Shown in pieces: positions 8,550 to 16,237 of a stretch of DNA of 64,000 bases; position 1 is the first letter of the stretch, and each line of letters starts with the position of its first letter. The stretch is from NCBI RefSeq assembly GCF_000875775.1, contig NZ_CP010868.1, positions 310,001 through 374,000 of the forward strand, in the 5' to 3' direction. The notes beneath the pieces are model-generated. The model was not told where the DNA came from. It made no database searches and saw only the letters and a list, made by a program, of their open reading frames with translations. Source of the stretch: Nitrosopumilus piranensis. Its GTDB lineage: Archaea > Thermoproteota > Nitrososphaeria > Nitrososphaerales > Nitrosopumilaceae. The position numbers were made by a program, and so were the translations under genes.

Positions 8550-8564
8550 GTTTACTAGGTAAAC
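8550..8564. promoter_or_regulatory. Candidate operator of the arsM/HxlR divergent region
   Basis: A perfect 6-bp inverted repeat, GTTTAC-TAG-GTAAAC, lies 6 bp upstream of the arsM ATG and 42 bp from the divergent regulator start. It is the only strong dyad in the 63-bp intergenic region, so it is a natural binding site for the HxlR-type protein. Confidence 0.5.
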
Positions 8565-8606
8565 TATTAAAGTTGTCAAGTTCAATCCAATACCGTTAGT
8601 GTAATT

Positions 8607-8984
8607 ATGGAAACTAAAGGAAAAAAACTGCCAATAATCCAAAACAAATGTGAGTTTACAGGCTATGACGCAACAAAACTATTGAAAGAGACAGCAACCA
8701 TCAGGGATCTTATTACAAAAAGGGCAACACTTGAGATTCTTTTTCCACTCTGTTGTACAACAGAACCAGTACGACACAAACAGTTCAAAGAATCACTCAA
8801 GGGAATTAGTAGCAAGACACTATCCACAAGGTTATCTGAACTTGTGTCTGAAGGAATATTGGAAAGAGAAACGTTTGCAGAAGTTCCACCACGTGTAGAA
8901 TACAAACTAACCAAAAAAGGTCAAGAACTGATTGAATCAATTACTGATTTACTTGAATGGATGAAAAAATGGTCAAAGAAATGA
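8607..8984 (+). CDS. HxlR-family winged-helix regulator
   Basis: A 125-residue HxlR-type DNA-binding protein. The typical opening RDLITKRATLEILFPL (about 32-47), the recognition segment FKESLKGISSKTLSTRLSEL and the wing ERETFAEVPPRVEYKLTKKG are all present. Paired cysteines in LCCTTEPVRH (about 48-49), just before the recognition helix, could sense arsenite or another thiol-reactive metal. It is divergent from arsM-arsC and probably controls them through the inverted repeat between the genes. Confidence 0.85.
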   Translation: METKGKKLPIIQNKCEFTGYDATKLLKETATIRDLITKRATLEILFPLCCTTEPVRHKQFKESLKGISSKTLSTRLSELVSEGILERETFAEVPPRVEYKLTKKGQELIESITDLLEWMKKWSKK

Positions 8985-9015
8985 CTTATTTTGGAAAACA
9001 ATAATTGATTTTAAA

Positions 9016-9345
9016 TTATTTCTTGTAATTTACACAGGAATAGATTCCATCTGCAATATCAGACAATATGTCGTCTCCTTGCTTGAGAAGCTTGACAACT
9101 CGCTTGTCTCCTATACTGTAAAACCTATTTTTGCCGTCTTTTCTAATCTTCACAAGCCCACATTCTAGTAAACATGATAGATGATTTGACACGTTTGATT
9201 GGCTTTGCTTTACTTTTTGAGAAATATCTGTGACTGTTTTTTCTTCATCTATGATGGATTCTAGTATGGATAGTCTTGTCATATCTCCAAAACCTCGAAA
9301 CAGTTTTGCTTTTAATTCAAGTTTGTCTGTCTCTTGTTTTAACAT
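9016..9345 (-). CDS. ArsR/SmtB-family metalloregulator
   Basis: A 109-residue winged-helix repressor: FGDMTRLSILESI, then the recognition helix QSNVSNHLSCLLECGLV with Cys residues that may bind metal, then the wing RKDGKNRFYSIGD, and a C-terminal helix. I take ATG 9345 because the upstream extension runs through the divergent gene and has no family match. It faces a broken cation-efflux gene, the usual partner of a Zn/Cd/Co-sensing ArsR protein. Its own start codon lies in a long inverted repeat. Confidence 0.88.
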   Translation of the reverse strand: MLKQETDKLELKAKLFRGFGDMTRLSILESIIDEEKTVTDISQKVKQSQSNVSNHLSCLLECGLVKIRKDGKNRFYSIGDKRVVKLLKQGDDILSDIADGIYSCVNYKK

Positions 9346-9367
9346 ATTATTAATTAATGATATGTTA
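9340..9367. promoter_or_regulatory. Candidate ArsR operator
   Basis: TAACATAT and ATATGTTA form a perfect 8-bp inverted repeat separated by 12 bp. It covers the ArsR start codon and lies upstream of the divergent efflux gene. Arm length and AT-rich character resemble ArsR/SmtB sites, so autoregulation and control of the efflux gene are likely. Confidence 0.5.
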
Positions 9368-9403
9368 TTATTTAACTCTAATTGAATTTGAGAGGTAAAG
9401 TTA

Positions 9404-10023
9404 ATGCCAGACGATGATGATTTACCAAAAGATCTAGCACATATCACACCTGCATACAAACGCGCATTATGGGTTGTCGTTTTAATCAATGTATGTTACG
9501 GGATTGTTGAAATGATTGGAGGATTCTTGCAGATTCTCAAGCACTCAAAGCTGACGCACTTGATTTTCTTGGTGATGGCTCAATCACATTCTTAGGACTA
9601 CTTGCAATAGGATGGGGTTTGAAATTACGTGCTCGCTCAGCTCTTCTACAGGGAATCTTTCTCGGTGCAATGGGAATAGCAGTACTTGGCTATACAATAT
9701 ATCGCACACAAGTTTTGCATGTTCCAGAAGCTGGAATGATGGGAGTCTTTGGCTTTGGTGCACTTTTGATAAACGTACTTGCAGTAATCATATTACTCCC
9801 ACATAGAAAAGGTGACGCCAACGTACGTGCAGTATGGCTCTTTAGTCGCAACGACGCACTAGGTAACATTTTGGTAATAGTTGGTGCAGGTTTTGTATTT
9901 TTGACAGGAACATCATACCCAGACCTTATAGTAGCTGGAATAATTGCGAGTCTCTTTTTGCAATCCTCGTTCTCAATCATTAAGGACGCTAGAAATGATC
10001 TAAAACAATCTGAATCAACGTAA
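9404..10023 (+). pseudogene. Cation diffusion facilitator (CDF) transporter, frameshifted
   Basis: Two overlapping frames together encode one CDF-type heavy-metal efflux protein of about 206 residues. The first frame starts at 9404 (MPDDDDLPKDLAHITPAYKR) and reaches EMIGGFL. The second continues as ADSQALKADALDFLGDGS, the conserved CDF metal-site helix, through GIFLGAMGI to a soluble end at 10023. Joining them needs one extra base after 9529, where TTGCAG would become TTGGCAG. No slippery sequence is visible, so this is a deletion or a sequencing error, not programmed shifting. It faces an ArsR regulator. Confidence 0.8.
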
Positions 10024-10115
10024 TCTGAATACTGTCTAAATTTTATTCCATTATATGAGAATCATCTATGAAAAACGATGTGTACTTTAAATTTAATAAA
10101 AACACTCAAAAAAAT

Positions 10116-11465
10116 ATGAAAAGTGCATTATTCTCTGTAATCTTAATTTTTGCTGTTGCTACAATTACCTTATCCTTACTTTCTGAACAAGTCATGGCTC
10201 AAACCATGATGACTCCTAGACAACAGATGATGATGGGAACAAATCCAAACCAAATCGTATGTGTTGATGGTAAGGTTCTCATGATAAAAAACATGGGAAT
10301 GCCTGCATGTGTTAATCCTAATAGCTATCTGAGATTGGCAGATAGAGGCTGGGGTAATTGGGATATGAACATGATGACAAACGACCCACAACAAATGCAA
10401 CGTGTAATGAATAGCATGCTAAGTAATCAACAAACTGGAAAACTTTGGTATGATACTATGGCAAATGATCCTCAACATTTGCAGACAATGACTGATCAAA
10501 TGAAAACAACTATGATGAACAATCCTCAGATGATGAGTCCTATGATGAACACAATGATGGATAATCCAGAACTTCGTCAACAAATGATGGATATGATGGC
10601 ACAACATCAACCAATGATGCAGACAATGCGAGGAAACAGTACAATGATGGATATGATGATGGGCGGTTCTATGAATCATGGAATGATGGGAATGATGAAT
10701 GATCCAGAACTAAGACAACAGATGATAGATATGATGATGAACAATCCTCAGATGATGCAAGACATGATGAACAATGGAATGATGATGAATATGATGAATG
10801 GTAAAATGATGAACAGTAATTGGACTATGAATAATCCACAAATGATGAACAATAACATGATGGGAAACAACATGATGAACAATAACATGATGGGAAACAA
10901 CATGATGAACAATAACATGATGGGAAACAACATGATGAACAATAACATGATGGGAAACAACATGATGAACAATAACATGATGGGCGGTTCTATGATGGGC
11001 AACATGATGGGAATGAATCATGGAATGATGTCAAATATGAATAACATGAGTGCTATGGGAACTGCAATGAATGATCCTGAACTAAGACAACAGATGATGT
11101 ATGACATAATGAATCATCCACAAATGATGTATGATATGATGAACAATAATCAAATGATGAACATGATGAATATGGAAACTATGATGAACAGTAATTGGAC
11201 TATGAATAATCCACAAATGATGAACAATATGATGAATCAAATGATGAATGATCCTCAAATAATGCAGAATATGCATGATATGATGTTAAACAATCCTTGG
11301 CACATGCAAGGAATGATGGGCAACATGATGAGTCCAATGATGAATGCCATGATGGATGATCCTAAATTACGTCAACAGATGATGGACAACATGATGATGC
11401 ACCCTCAGATGATGCAGAACATGATGAACAATCAACAATTTATGCAGACTCTAAATACGCCTTAG
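10116..11465 (+). CDS. Secreted Met/Asn-rich repeat protein
   Basis: About 449 residues, starting at MKSALFSVILIFAVATITL with a signal peptide ending at VMAQ. An in-frame ATG at 10068 would add 16 polar residues. A short Cys domain follows: VCVDGKVLMIKNMGMPACVNP and ADRGWGN. The rest is extremely rich in Met, Asn and Gln, built from two repeat types: DPELRQQMMD blocks with NNPQMMQ spacers (four copies), and a 10-residue MNNNMMGNNM unit. Met clusters of this kind can bind Cu(I) in the periplasm, which is inference here. A shorter relative is at 22892-23512. Confidence 0.8.
   Translation: MKSALFSVILIFAVATITLSLLSEQVMAQTMMTPRQQMMMGTNPNQIVCVDGKVLMIKNMGMPACVNPNSYLRLADRGWGNWDMNMMTNDPQQMQRVMNSMLSNQQTGKLWYDTMANDPQHLQTMTDQMKTTMMNNPQMMSPMMNTMMDNPELRQQMMDMMAQHQPMMQTMRGNSTMMDMMMGGSMNHGMMGMMNDPELRQQMIDMMMNNPQMMQDMMNNGMMMNMMNGKMMNSNWTMNNPQMMNNNMMGNNMMNNNMMGNNMMNNNMMGNNMMNNNMMGNNMMNNNMMGGSMMGNMMGMNHGMMSNMNNMSAMGTAMNDPELRQQMMYDIMNHPQMMYDMMNNNQMMNMMNMETMMNSNWTMNNPQMMNNMMNQMMNDPQIMQNMHDMMLNNPWHMQGMMGNMMSPMMNAMMDDPKLRQQMMDNMMMHPQMMQNMMNNQQFMQTLNTP
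10843..10984 (+). repeat. Perfect 30-bp tandem repeat within the Met-rich gene
   Basis: The unit begins ATGATGAACAATAACATG and is 30 bp long. Four identical full copies lie from 10843 to 10962, followed by a partial fifth. Identity at the DNA level, including silent sites, points to recent expansion by slippage or unequal recombination, so the copy number probably varies between strains. Confidence 0.92.
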
Positions 11466-11472
11466 AAATAAT

Positions 11473-11802
11473 TCATCTAGGAAAATAAAACATTACAGCA
11501 ACTCCAATCAAAACTATTACTGAACCTACTATCTCTGGTTTGTCTGGTTTTTTCTTGTCAATCCAAAATCCCCAAATTATTGAGGATACCACAAAGATTC
11601 CTCCATACGTTGCATACACTTTACCAAAATCTGCTGGTTGTAGAGTCATAACAATTCCATAAGAAAACAGAATCAACCCTCCAATCAAACCCAAAATTTT
11701 TCCCTTATGATCATGCAACCACTTCCATACAAGATACCCCCCACCAATCTCTAGCAGTGCAGCAAAAAAGAAAATGCCGATAGTTGATGTTACTTCGACC
11801 AA
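11473..11802 (-). CDS. YnfA/UPF0060-family four-helix membrane protein (copy 2)
   Basis: A 109-residue four-helix protein of the YnfA family, related to small multidrug resistance transporters. The motif LLEIGGGYLVWKWL is near the N-terminus and YATYGGIFVVSSIIWGFWID lies in the second half. The start is TTG at 11802, inside the end of the upstream paralogue (13 bp overlap). The pair may form a heterodimer, as some paired SMR proteins do; this is inference. The substrate is unknown. Confidence 0.82.
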   Translation of the reverse strand: MVEVTSTIGIFFFAALLEIGGGYLVWKWLHDHKGKILGLIGGLILFSYGIVMTLQPADFGKVYATYGGIFVVSSIIWGFWIDKKKPDKPEIVGSVIVLIGVAVMFYFPR

Positions 11803-12155
11803 ACCTTCTCTCCTTTTCTTGGATAGTAGAAAATTATCAAGACTCCAATTATTGCAATTATTGTTCCAATAATGTCATAGTTATCAGGAACCACTCCATC
11901 AATTAACCATCCCCAAAATACTGACATTACAATAAAGACTCCCCCATAAGCTGCATAGACTCTATGAAAGTGAGTTTTCTGAAATGTTGGAACTATTCCA
12001 TACAAAAATAACACAAATCCTCCGACTGCCCCTAACACAAAACCAAAGTCTTCACGTAGCCAAAGCCAAACTAGGTACCCACCACCAATCTCACAAAGCC
12101 CAGCTAGAAAGAATAACAAAATTGAAGTGAAAAAATTCTTTGGTTGTTCATTCAT
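11790..12155 (-). CDS. YnfA/UPF0060-family four-helix membrane protein (copy 1)
   Basis: A 121-residue paralogue of the gene directly downstream. It shares LCEIGGGYLVWLWL, YAAYGGVFIVMSVFWGWLID and an ending YYPRKG, and has four predicted membrane helices. It starts at ATG 12155 and overlaps the second copy by 13 bp, so both are translated from one transcript. No regulator or enzyme nearby indicates a substrate. Confidence 0.82.
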   Translation of the reverse strand: MNEQPKNFFTSILLFFLAGLCEIGGGYLVWLWLREDFGFVLGAVGGFVLFLYGIVPTFQKTHFHRVYAAYGGVFIVMSVFWGWLIDGVVPDNYDIIGTIIAIIGVLIIFYYPRKGEKVWSK

Positions 12156-12209
12156 TTAGTATCAAAATGGAATAAAGATTCTATATTATAACTAATTAAG
12201 ATAAGTTAG

Positions 12210-12320
12210 TTGGAATCAAAGAAAAAGCAGTTTTGTGGTTATTGTCCTGAAGACAAGTGTTTGTTAGATTGTAAAATATGTAATCCAAAGTTTGGTAAAG
12301 GATACAAGTGTGATTGTTAA
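12210..12320 (+). CDS. 36-residue Cys-rich protein
   Basis: A short TTG-started gene whose product begins MESKKKQFCGYC and ends GKGYKCDC, with seven cysteines in 36 residues (FCGYC, DKCLLDCKIC, KCDC). TATATTAT (12183-12190) lies about 25 bp before the TTG, as for leaderless archaeal genes. The Cys spacing suggests a tiny zinc- or metal-binding fold. It is transcribed against the genes on both sides. I know no family. Confidence 0.55.
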   Translation: MESKKKQFCGYCPEDKCLLDCKICNPKFGKGYKCDC

Positions 12321-12343
12321 ATTCAAGACCTTATGGATTCAGA

Positions 12344-12634
12344 TTAATAGTTATTTTTTTCAGGACTGATTTTTGTACGTTTTGCTTGATAAAATATTGC
12401 TATTCCTAATGCGATCAACACTATTGCAGTGAGTGGAAATTTTGTATCTCCTGGAAAAGTCAAGTATGTTACTGCAAATCCTATGGATGTAAATCCTTGA
12501 ACCATTAATTTGATCCATTTTGGAATTTTGAATAATCTGCTAATCACCTCTATTGTAAATAATGCAATTACTGGATAGATTGTAAATAACAGAAAATCAA
12601 TGACATCTACTCCTGTATGTGACAATTCAATCAC
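12344..12634 (-). CDS. Small membrane protein of unknown function
   Basis: A 96-residue protein with three hydrophobic segments (about 13-33, 43-62 and 66-83) and a basic tail ending AKRTKISPEKNNY. No motif is recognised. It lies 10 bp downstream of another small membrane-anchored gene on the same strand and is probably cotranscribed with it. Confidence 0.6.
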   Translation of the reverse strand: MIELSHTGVDVIDFLLFTIYPVIALFTIEVISRLFKIPKWIKLMVQGFTSIGFAVTYLTFPGDTKFPLTAIVLIALGIAIFYQAKRTKISPEKNNY

Positions 12635-12644
12635 TCATTCTAGA

Positions 12645-12929
12645 TCATGTTGTTGGGTTCATCAGTGCTCGTCTTTCTTTGATTTTTGCATCATAAGTTC
12701 CGATAATAAATTCTCCTGGTTCTGCATCACATGGTCCAATATTTACAGAAAAACCATCAGATGATTCAGCAATGCAACCATCGGGAGTATTTGCAATCAT
12801 TTTGACTCTTTCAGTCACTTCATCAGGTGCAACATACCAATTAAGATAAGCAAAAAGACCTCCTGCAATTACTATGATTGTAATTGTTATCTGAATAGTT
12901 GTTTTGTTATTTTTTGTAAGATTTGACAA
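12645..12929 (-). CDS. Small membrane-anchored extracytoplasmic protein
   Basis: A 94-residue protein with one N-terminal membrane helix (about 12-30) and an outer part that holds two cysteines (DGCIAESSDG and IGPCDAEPG), which could form a disulfide. It shares a transcript with the membrane gene at 12344-12634. No known family is recognised. Its promoter lies back to back with that of the divergent gene at 13002. Confidence 0.58.
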   Translation of the reverse strand: MSNLTKNNKTTIQITITIIVIAGGLFAYLNWYVAPDEVTERVKMIANTPDGCIAESSDGFSVNIGPCDAEPGEFIIGTYDAKIKERRALMNPTT

Positions 12930-12966
12930 TGATTATTTTCCCCAAATCATCCATAATACCTATGTG

Positions 12967-12987
12967 ATTGTTTGATAGTTATACCAA
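12967..12987 (-). promoter_or_regulatory. TATCAAACAA motif, copy 1
   Basis: The minus strand reads TTGGTATAACTATCAAACAA. It overlaps the likely TATA box of the membrane gene at 13002 (GTTATACC, about 26 bp before its ATG). Two further copies follow the adjacent regulator gene at 13919-13962. A recurring 20-bp element around a winged-helix gene suggests its operator. Confidence 0.5.
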
Positions 12988-13001
12988 TATTTTTTATTAT
13001 T

Positions 13002-13403
13002 ATGAATACAAATCAGATTATGCAGCAAATACATCTTGACAATAAAGGAAAATTCAAGATTCTTACAATAATTACAGGCATTTTAGTTGTAATAAGTGTC
13101 CCATTATTTTTACCTCATATTGAACATGGTCATGGCATTCACACTTTGATTCATGTGTCTGGAATAATTCTTGGAACGTTTCTTTCTGTTGTTGGGGCAA
13201 TAACATATCTAGAATACAAAACTCCTAGATTATTACTAGTGTTCTTAGCTTTTTTGGCAATAACAATAGGTGAGATATTGTCTGCTACAAACATGTTGTT
13301 TGTTTTCTGGCCTTCGTATTCTAGTATAGATTCTATGATTACCCATGGACTAATTCTAATGATGTTGACCTTCTTTTCATTTGGAATCTTTAGGAGAGAT
13401 TAA
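13002..13403 (+). CDS. Four-helix membrane protein paired with a winged-helix regulator (module 1)
   Basis: A 133-residue membrane protein with four hydrophobic segments and histidines near the membrane: LPHIEHGHGIHTLIHVSG at about 40-57. The homologue at 47888-48280 shares the layout PHLFHGYHLAHIFLHVGG and the ending GIFRRD/GVFRND. I choose ATG 13002 because the TATA-like element lies 26 bp upstream; an in-frame GTG at 12972 lies within that promoter. The next gene starts one base after the stop and encodes a DNA-binding protein, so the pair may be a membrane sensor and its regulator. The ligand is unknown. Confidence 0.62.
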   Translation: MNTNQIMQQIHLDNKGKFKILTIITGILVVISVPLFLPHIEHGHGIHTLIHVSGIILGTFLSVVGAITYLEYKTPRLLLVFLAFLAITIGEILSATNMLFVFWPSYSSIDSMITHGLILMMLTFFSFGIFRRD

Positions 13404-13404
13404 C

Positions 13405-13911
13405 ATGTTACGTGGAGTAAAAAAGAAACAAGCTATTCTAAGAGTGATTGAATCGAATCCAGGTACGGGATTTGTAGATATTCATAAACTAACTGGATTT
13501 GGTCACGGTGTTGTTAGTCATCACTTGAGTGTATTAGAAAAAGAAGGCTCTATTAGAATAAATCGTGAAAAACGAAATATCTGGGTATTTCAGTCATCAT
13601 TAGATCCTAACAATGATAGAATCATAATTGCATTAAGAAAAGAAACATGCAAAAACATTCTTGCATTCCTCTTAGATGTACATTCTGCAAATTTTGTACA
13701 AATACATAACACAATTAAAAAAAGCCCTGGAACCACTTCTGTCACTCTAAAAAAATTAGTTGAACTTGATGTAATCAAAATTATTCATGGATTCCCAAAA
13801 AAATATACTCTAAAAGATGAAATAAAAACCCGAAAATTATTTGATGCACTGATTGTGTCTTACACTGATGAACTCAAGGATAGATTTGCAGATACCTTCT
13901 CTTATCTCTAG
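13405..13911 (+). CDS. Tandem winged-helix transcriptional regulator (module 1)
   Basis: A 168-residue protein with two winged-helix domains. The first (about 1-65) reads KKKQAILRVIESNPGTGF then GHGVVSHHLSVLEKEG; the second (about 75-150) holds IALRKETCKNILAFLL and SPGTTSVTLKKLVELDV. Start is ATG 13405, one base after the membrane gene stop. The same two-domain protein, again next to a similar membrane protein, is encoded at 48273-48773. The TATCAAACAA motifs on both sides are candidate binding sites. Confidence 0.75.
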   Translation: MLRGVKKKQAILRVIESNPGTGFVDIHKLTGFGHGVVSHHLSVLEKEGSIRINREKRNIWVFQSSLDPNNDRIIIALRKETCKNILAFLLDVHSANFVQIHNTIKKSPGTTSVTLKKLVELDVIKIIHGFPKKYTLKDEIKTRKLFDALIVSYTDELKDRFADTFSYL

Positions 13912-13918
13912 TTTTGAA

Positions 13919-13962
13919 TTGGTATAATCATCAAACAAAAATTAGTATAACTATCAAACAAT
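13919..13962 (+). promoter_or_regulatory. TATCAAACAA motif, copies 2 and 3
   Basis: Two direct copies: TTGGTATAATCATCAAACAA from 13919 and GTATAACTATCAAACAAT (13945-13962). They match the inverted copy at 12967-12987 and lie upstream of the HTH gene at 14004. Their spacing is about 24 bp, a little over two helical turns. Confidence 0.52.
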
Positions 13963-14003
13963 AATACCCATTCATTAGTATCGAATTTCATTTTATTTAT
14001 CAG

Positions 14004-14270
14004 ATGAAATCTGAGAATCATTTTGATTATTGTAATGAAATATTATTGAATATACAAAAATTCCCAAAATCTGCCAAAGAAATATCTGCTGAAACCAAAA
14101 TCCCAATAACTACTGTTTACAAAATGATACGTCTTCTTGAAAGCCATGAATTGATTATGGCTTCGGGTATACTTCATAGATACGGAAAACGTCGTCTTTT
14201 TCAGTGTAATGGGGATTTCAAGTCTGCACATATCAAACTTCATAGAATTTTTCAAATTGAATTTGCTTGA
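14004..14270 (+). CDS. Small winged-helix protein
   Basis: An 88-residue protein consisting of one MarR/ArsR-like helix-turn-helix: KSAKEISAETKIPITTVYKMIRLLESHELI, then a wing with RYGKRRLFQCNG. It overlaps the EamA transporter gene by 4 bp (TTGA), so it probably controls its own operon. The TATCAAACAA motifs just upstream may be its target or that of the preceding regulator. Confidence 0.68.
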   Translation: MKSENHFDYCNEILLNIQKFPKSAKEISAETKIPITTVYKMIRLLESHELIMASGILHRYGKRRLFQCNGDFKSAHIKLHRIFQIEFA

Positions 14271-15148
14271 ATCTTTCAATAATTAGCCAAGCAAAGTTTG
14301 GGTATGTTTCAGCAGTATTGGCTGCTTTGTTGTTTGGTTCAGTATCTGCTGTTGCAAAACCATCACTAGTTACAATCCATCCAATACTTCTTGCATCACT
14401 TGTCTATTTGTTAGCATCCCTAGTTGCAACTCCTCTAATTTCAAAAAAGTCTTCATCAATTTCTTTTAAAGACAAATGGTTGTTGTTATCTATTGCACTT
14501 TCAGGTGCAGTAATTGGGCCAATATTATTTTTCATGGGGTTAGAAGAATCAAGTGCTTCTGATTCTGCATTGCTGCTTAATGGAGAAATAATTTTTTCAG
14601 TATTTCTTGCAATCTTGCTGTTTAGAGAAAAGATTTCAACAATTGGCTATCTTGCAGTTGCAATAGTGATTACAGGAGTAATCATAGTAACTACAGATTT
14701 GGAACTTTCTTATTCTGTATTTGACATTCAAAATCAAGGAAATCTTTTCATTCTTGGATCAACATTGTTTTGGGCTTTAGATAATAATCTGAGTAAAATT
14801 CTAAGTACAAGATTAGATGTTGCAAGAATTGTTCAATTAAAATCATTGATTGGAGGCTCTATTCTTTTGTTTTTTGTTTTTTTGTTACCAATTCCAATTA
14901 ATGTAGAGTTAGAACATGTTCCAAACATTCTGCTCTTAGGGATTGCAGGTTTTGGTGCATCCATCTTTCTTTTCTTACACAGCTTAAAGAGAATTGGAAC
15001 GGTAAAAACAATAATGATTTTTTCTACTTCTTCAGGTTTTGGTTTAATCTTTGCAGCAATATTTTTGCAAGAAGAGATTAGTTATTATCAAATAGTTGCA
15101 ATGGGAATAATCTTATCAGGAATTTACCTTTTATACAAAAAACAATAA
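14267..15148 (+). CDS. EamA/DMT-family membrane transporter
   Basis: A 293-residue protein with ten hydrophobic helices made of two EamA repeats. The first ends near FREKISTIGYLAVAIVITGV, the second near LQEEISYYQIVAMGIILSGI, the usual positions of the repeat ends. It starts with TTG overlapping the stop of the small HTH gene. The family exports metabolites; the substrate cannot be told from sequence. Confidence 0.85.
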   Translation: MNLSIISQAKFGYVSAVLAALLFGSVSAVAKPSLVTIHPILLASLVYLLASLVATPLISKKSSSISFKDKWLLLSIALSGAVIGPILFFMGLEESSASDSALLLNGEIIFSVFLAILLFREKISTIGYLAVAIVITGVIIVTTDLELSYSVFDIQNQGNLFILGSTLFWALDNNLSKILSTRLDVARIVQLKSLIGGSILLFFVFLLPIPINVELEHVPNILLLGIAGFGASIFLFLHSLKRIGTVKTIMIFSTSSGFGLIFAAIFLQEEISYYQIVAMGIILSGIYLLYKKQ

Positions 15149-15236
15149 TTTCAGCCTATTTGCTACCATTTGGGGTTTAAAATGTTAGCAAAGAACAAAA
15201 ATAAAACTGGTTTGATAGTGAGCATTAATTATATTA

Positions 15237-15252
15237 TTTTACAAATGTAAAA
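15237..15252. promoter_or_regulatory. Copper/thiol-island palindrome, site 1
   Basis: TTTTACAAATGTAAAA; centre about 45 bp before the GTG of the DsbA-like gene at 15290. A TATA-like GTTATTTA lies between site and start. Confidence 0.75.
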
Positions 15253-15289
15253 TTCTGTAGTTATTTACCACTCAATTAATATTTAATAT

Positions 15290-16039
15290 GTGCTAGCAAA
15301 AAATTTTGTAAAAAATAACTTCCTCCTTATTATCACATCAATAATGCTGATTGTATTTTTTCTAGAATATTTGGTTGGTGTAGAAGTTGGACAAGATAAT
15401 ATTAGAAAACAAGAGCTAGAAACTTTAGAACAAAGTCTAGATGATCTAAAAACTCCTGAAATTAGTCTCTTCTTTCAGATCTTAAAAGATGATGATCCTG
15501 TGTTAGGTGATCTTGATGCTTCTATATCCATTATTGAATTCTCAAACTTTCAATGCAAGTTTTGTCTTAGATTTTATTCTGATACCCTGCCATTACTAAA
15601 AACACAGTATATTGACACAGGAAAGGTAAATCTAGTCTATCGTGACTTTCCACTACCGCAAATTTATGCAAATTCAATGCCTGCAGCACTAGCTTCGGAA
15701 TGTGCTAATGAACAGGGTAAATTTTGGGAATATCATGATATGTTATTTGAAGATCAAAACTCCTGGAGACAAAATGATCCTGGTTTAGCTATTTCTACCT
15801 TCAAGCAGTTTGCAACAACACTTAATCTTGATCAAGAAAAATTTGACTCCTGCTTGGATTTAGGTAAATATTCTGATGAGATAAATTCTGATGTTGATGA
15901 TGGTCTTGACTATGTTGTCTCAGGAACCCCTACATTTTTTATTGGTAATGAAAAAATAGGATATTCCTCACTATTTGGAACCCAATCATTTTCAGATTTT
16001 CAAACTATAATTGATGAAAAATTATCCGATGACATGTAA
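15290..16039 (+). CDS. DsbA-like thiol oxidoreductase, membrane-anchored
   Basis: A 249-residue thioredoxin-fold protein of the DsbA type with an N-terminal membrane anchor (about 10-30) and a catalytic domain outside. The active site is FSNFQCKFCLRF (Cys89, Cys92), VYRDFPLP follows, and the cis-Pro loop is SGTPTFFIG. DsbA proteins oxidise or isomerise disulfides of exported proteins. The start is GTG with a palindromic site 45 bp upstream. It is one of four paralogues between 15 and 24.2 kb. Confidence 0.88.
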   Translation: MLAKNFVKNNFLLIITSIMLIVFFLEYLVGVEVGQDNIRKQELETLEQSLDDLKTPEISLFFQILKDDDPVLGDLDASISIIEFSNFQCKFCLRFYSDTLPLLKTQYIDTGKVNLVYRDFPLPQIYANSMPAALASECANEQGKFWEYHDMLFEDQNSWRQNDPGLAISTFKQFATTLNLDQEKFDSCLDLGKYSDEINSDVDDGLDYVVSGTPTFFIGNEKIGYSSLFGTQSFSDFQTIIDEKLSDDM

Positions 16040-16089
16040 GATAATTCCTTAGACATGTTCTATTTGCAATTAAATTTGATTGATTTATT

Positions 16090-16197
16090 CTATGTAAATG
16101 GAGTATCAATGACGCCTCTTGCAACTAGAATCATTAGTATTACAGGTATTCCCACTCCCACCAAAATTCCTGCAAAAACAAGATGATCTTTATCCAT
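16090..16197 (-). CDS. 35-residue single-helix membrane peptide
   Basis: A short minus-strand gene, ATG 16197 to TAG, encoding a peptide beginning MDKDHLVFAGILVGVG and ending VIDTPFT with one membrane helix (about 6-26). A regulon palindrome is centred 47 bp upstream of its ATG, the typical spacing for this island, which is the best argument that it is real. No family is known. Confidence 0.45.
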   Translation of the reverse strand: MDKDHLVFAGILVGVGIPVILMILVARGVIDTPFT

Positions 16198-16237
16198 ATT
16201 GTATAGAAATATCTTTTATCAGTTATTACTTTACATA

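Noticed and set aside
9525-9535. Programmed frameshift in the CDF gene
   Set aside because: No slippery heptamer or downstream structure is visible; a simple one-base deletion explains it.
10843-10984. CRISPR-like regularly spaced repeat
   Set aside because: The 30-bp units are directly contiguous without spacers and are in frame inside a coding gene.
10176-11276. Long His- and Ile/Leu-rich frames on the minus strand
   Set aside because: They are antisense images of the ATG/AAC repeats in the Met-rich gene; their composition follows directly from the repeat units.
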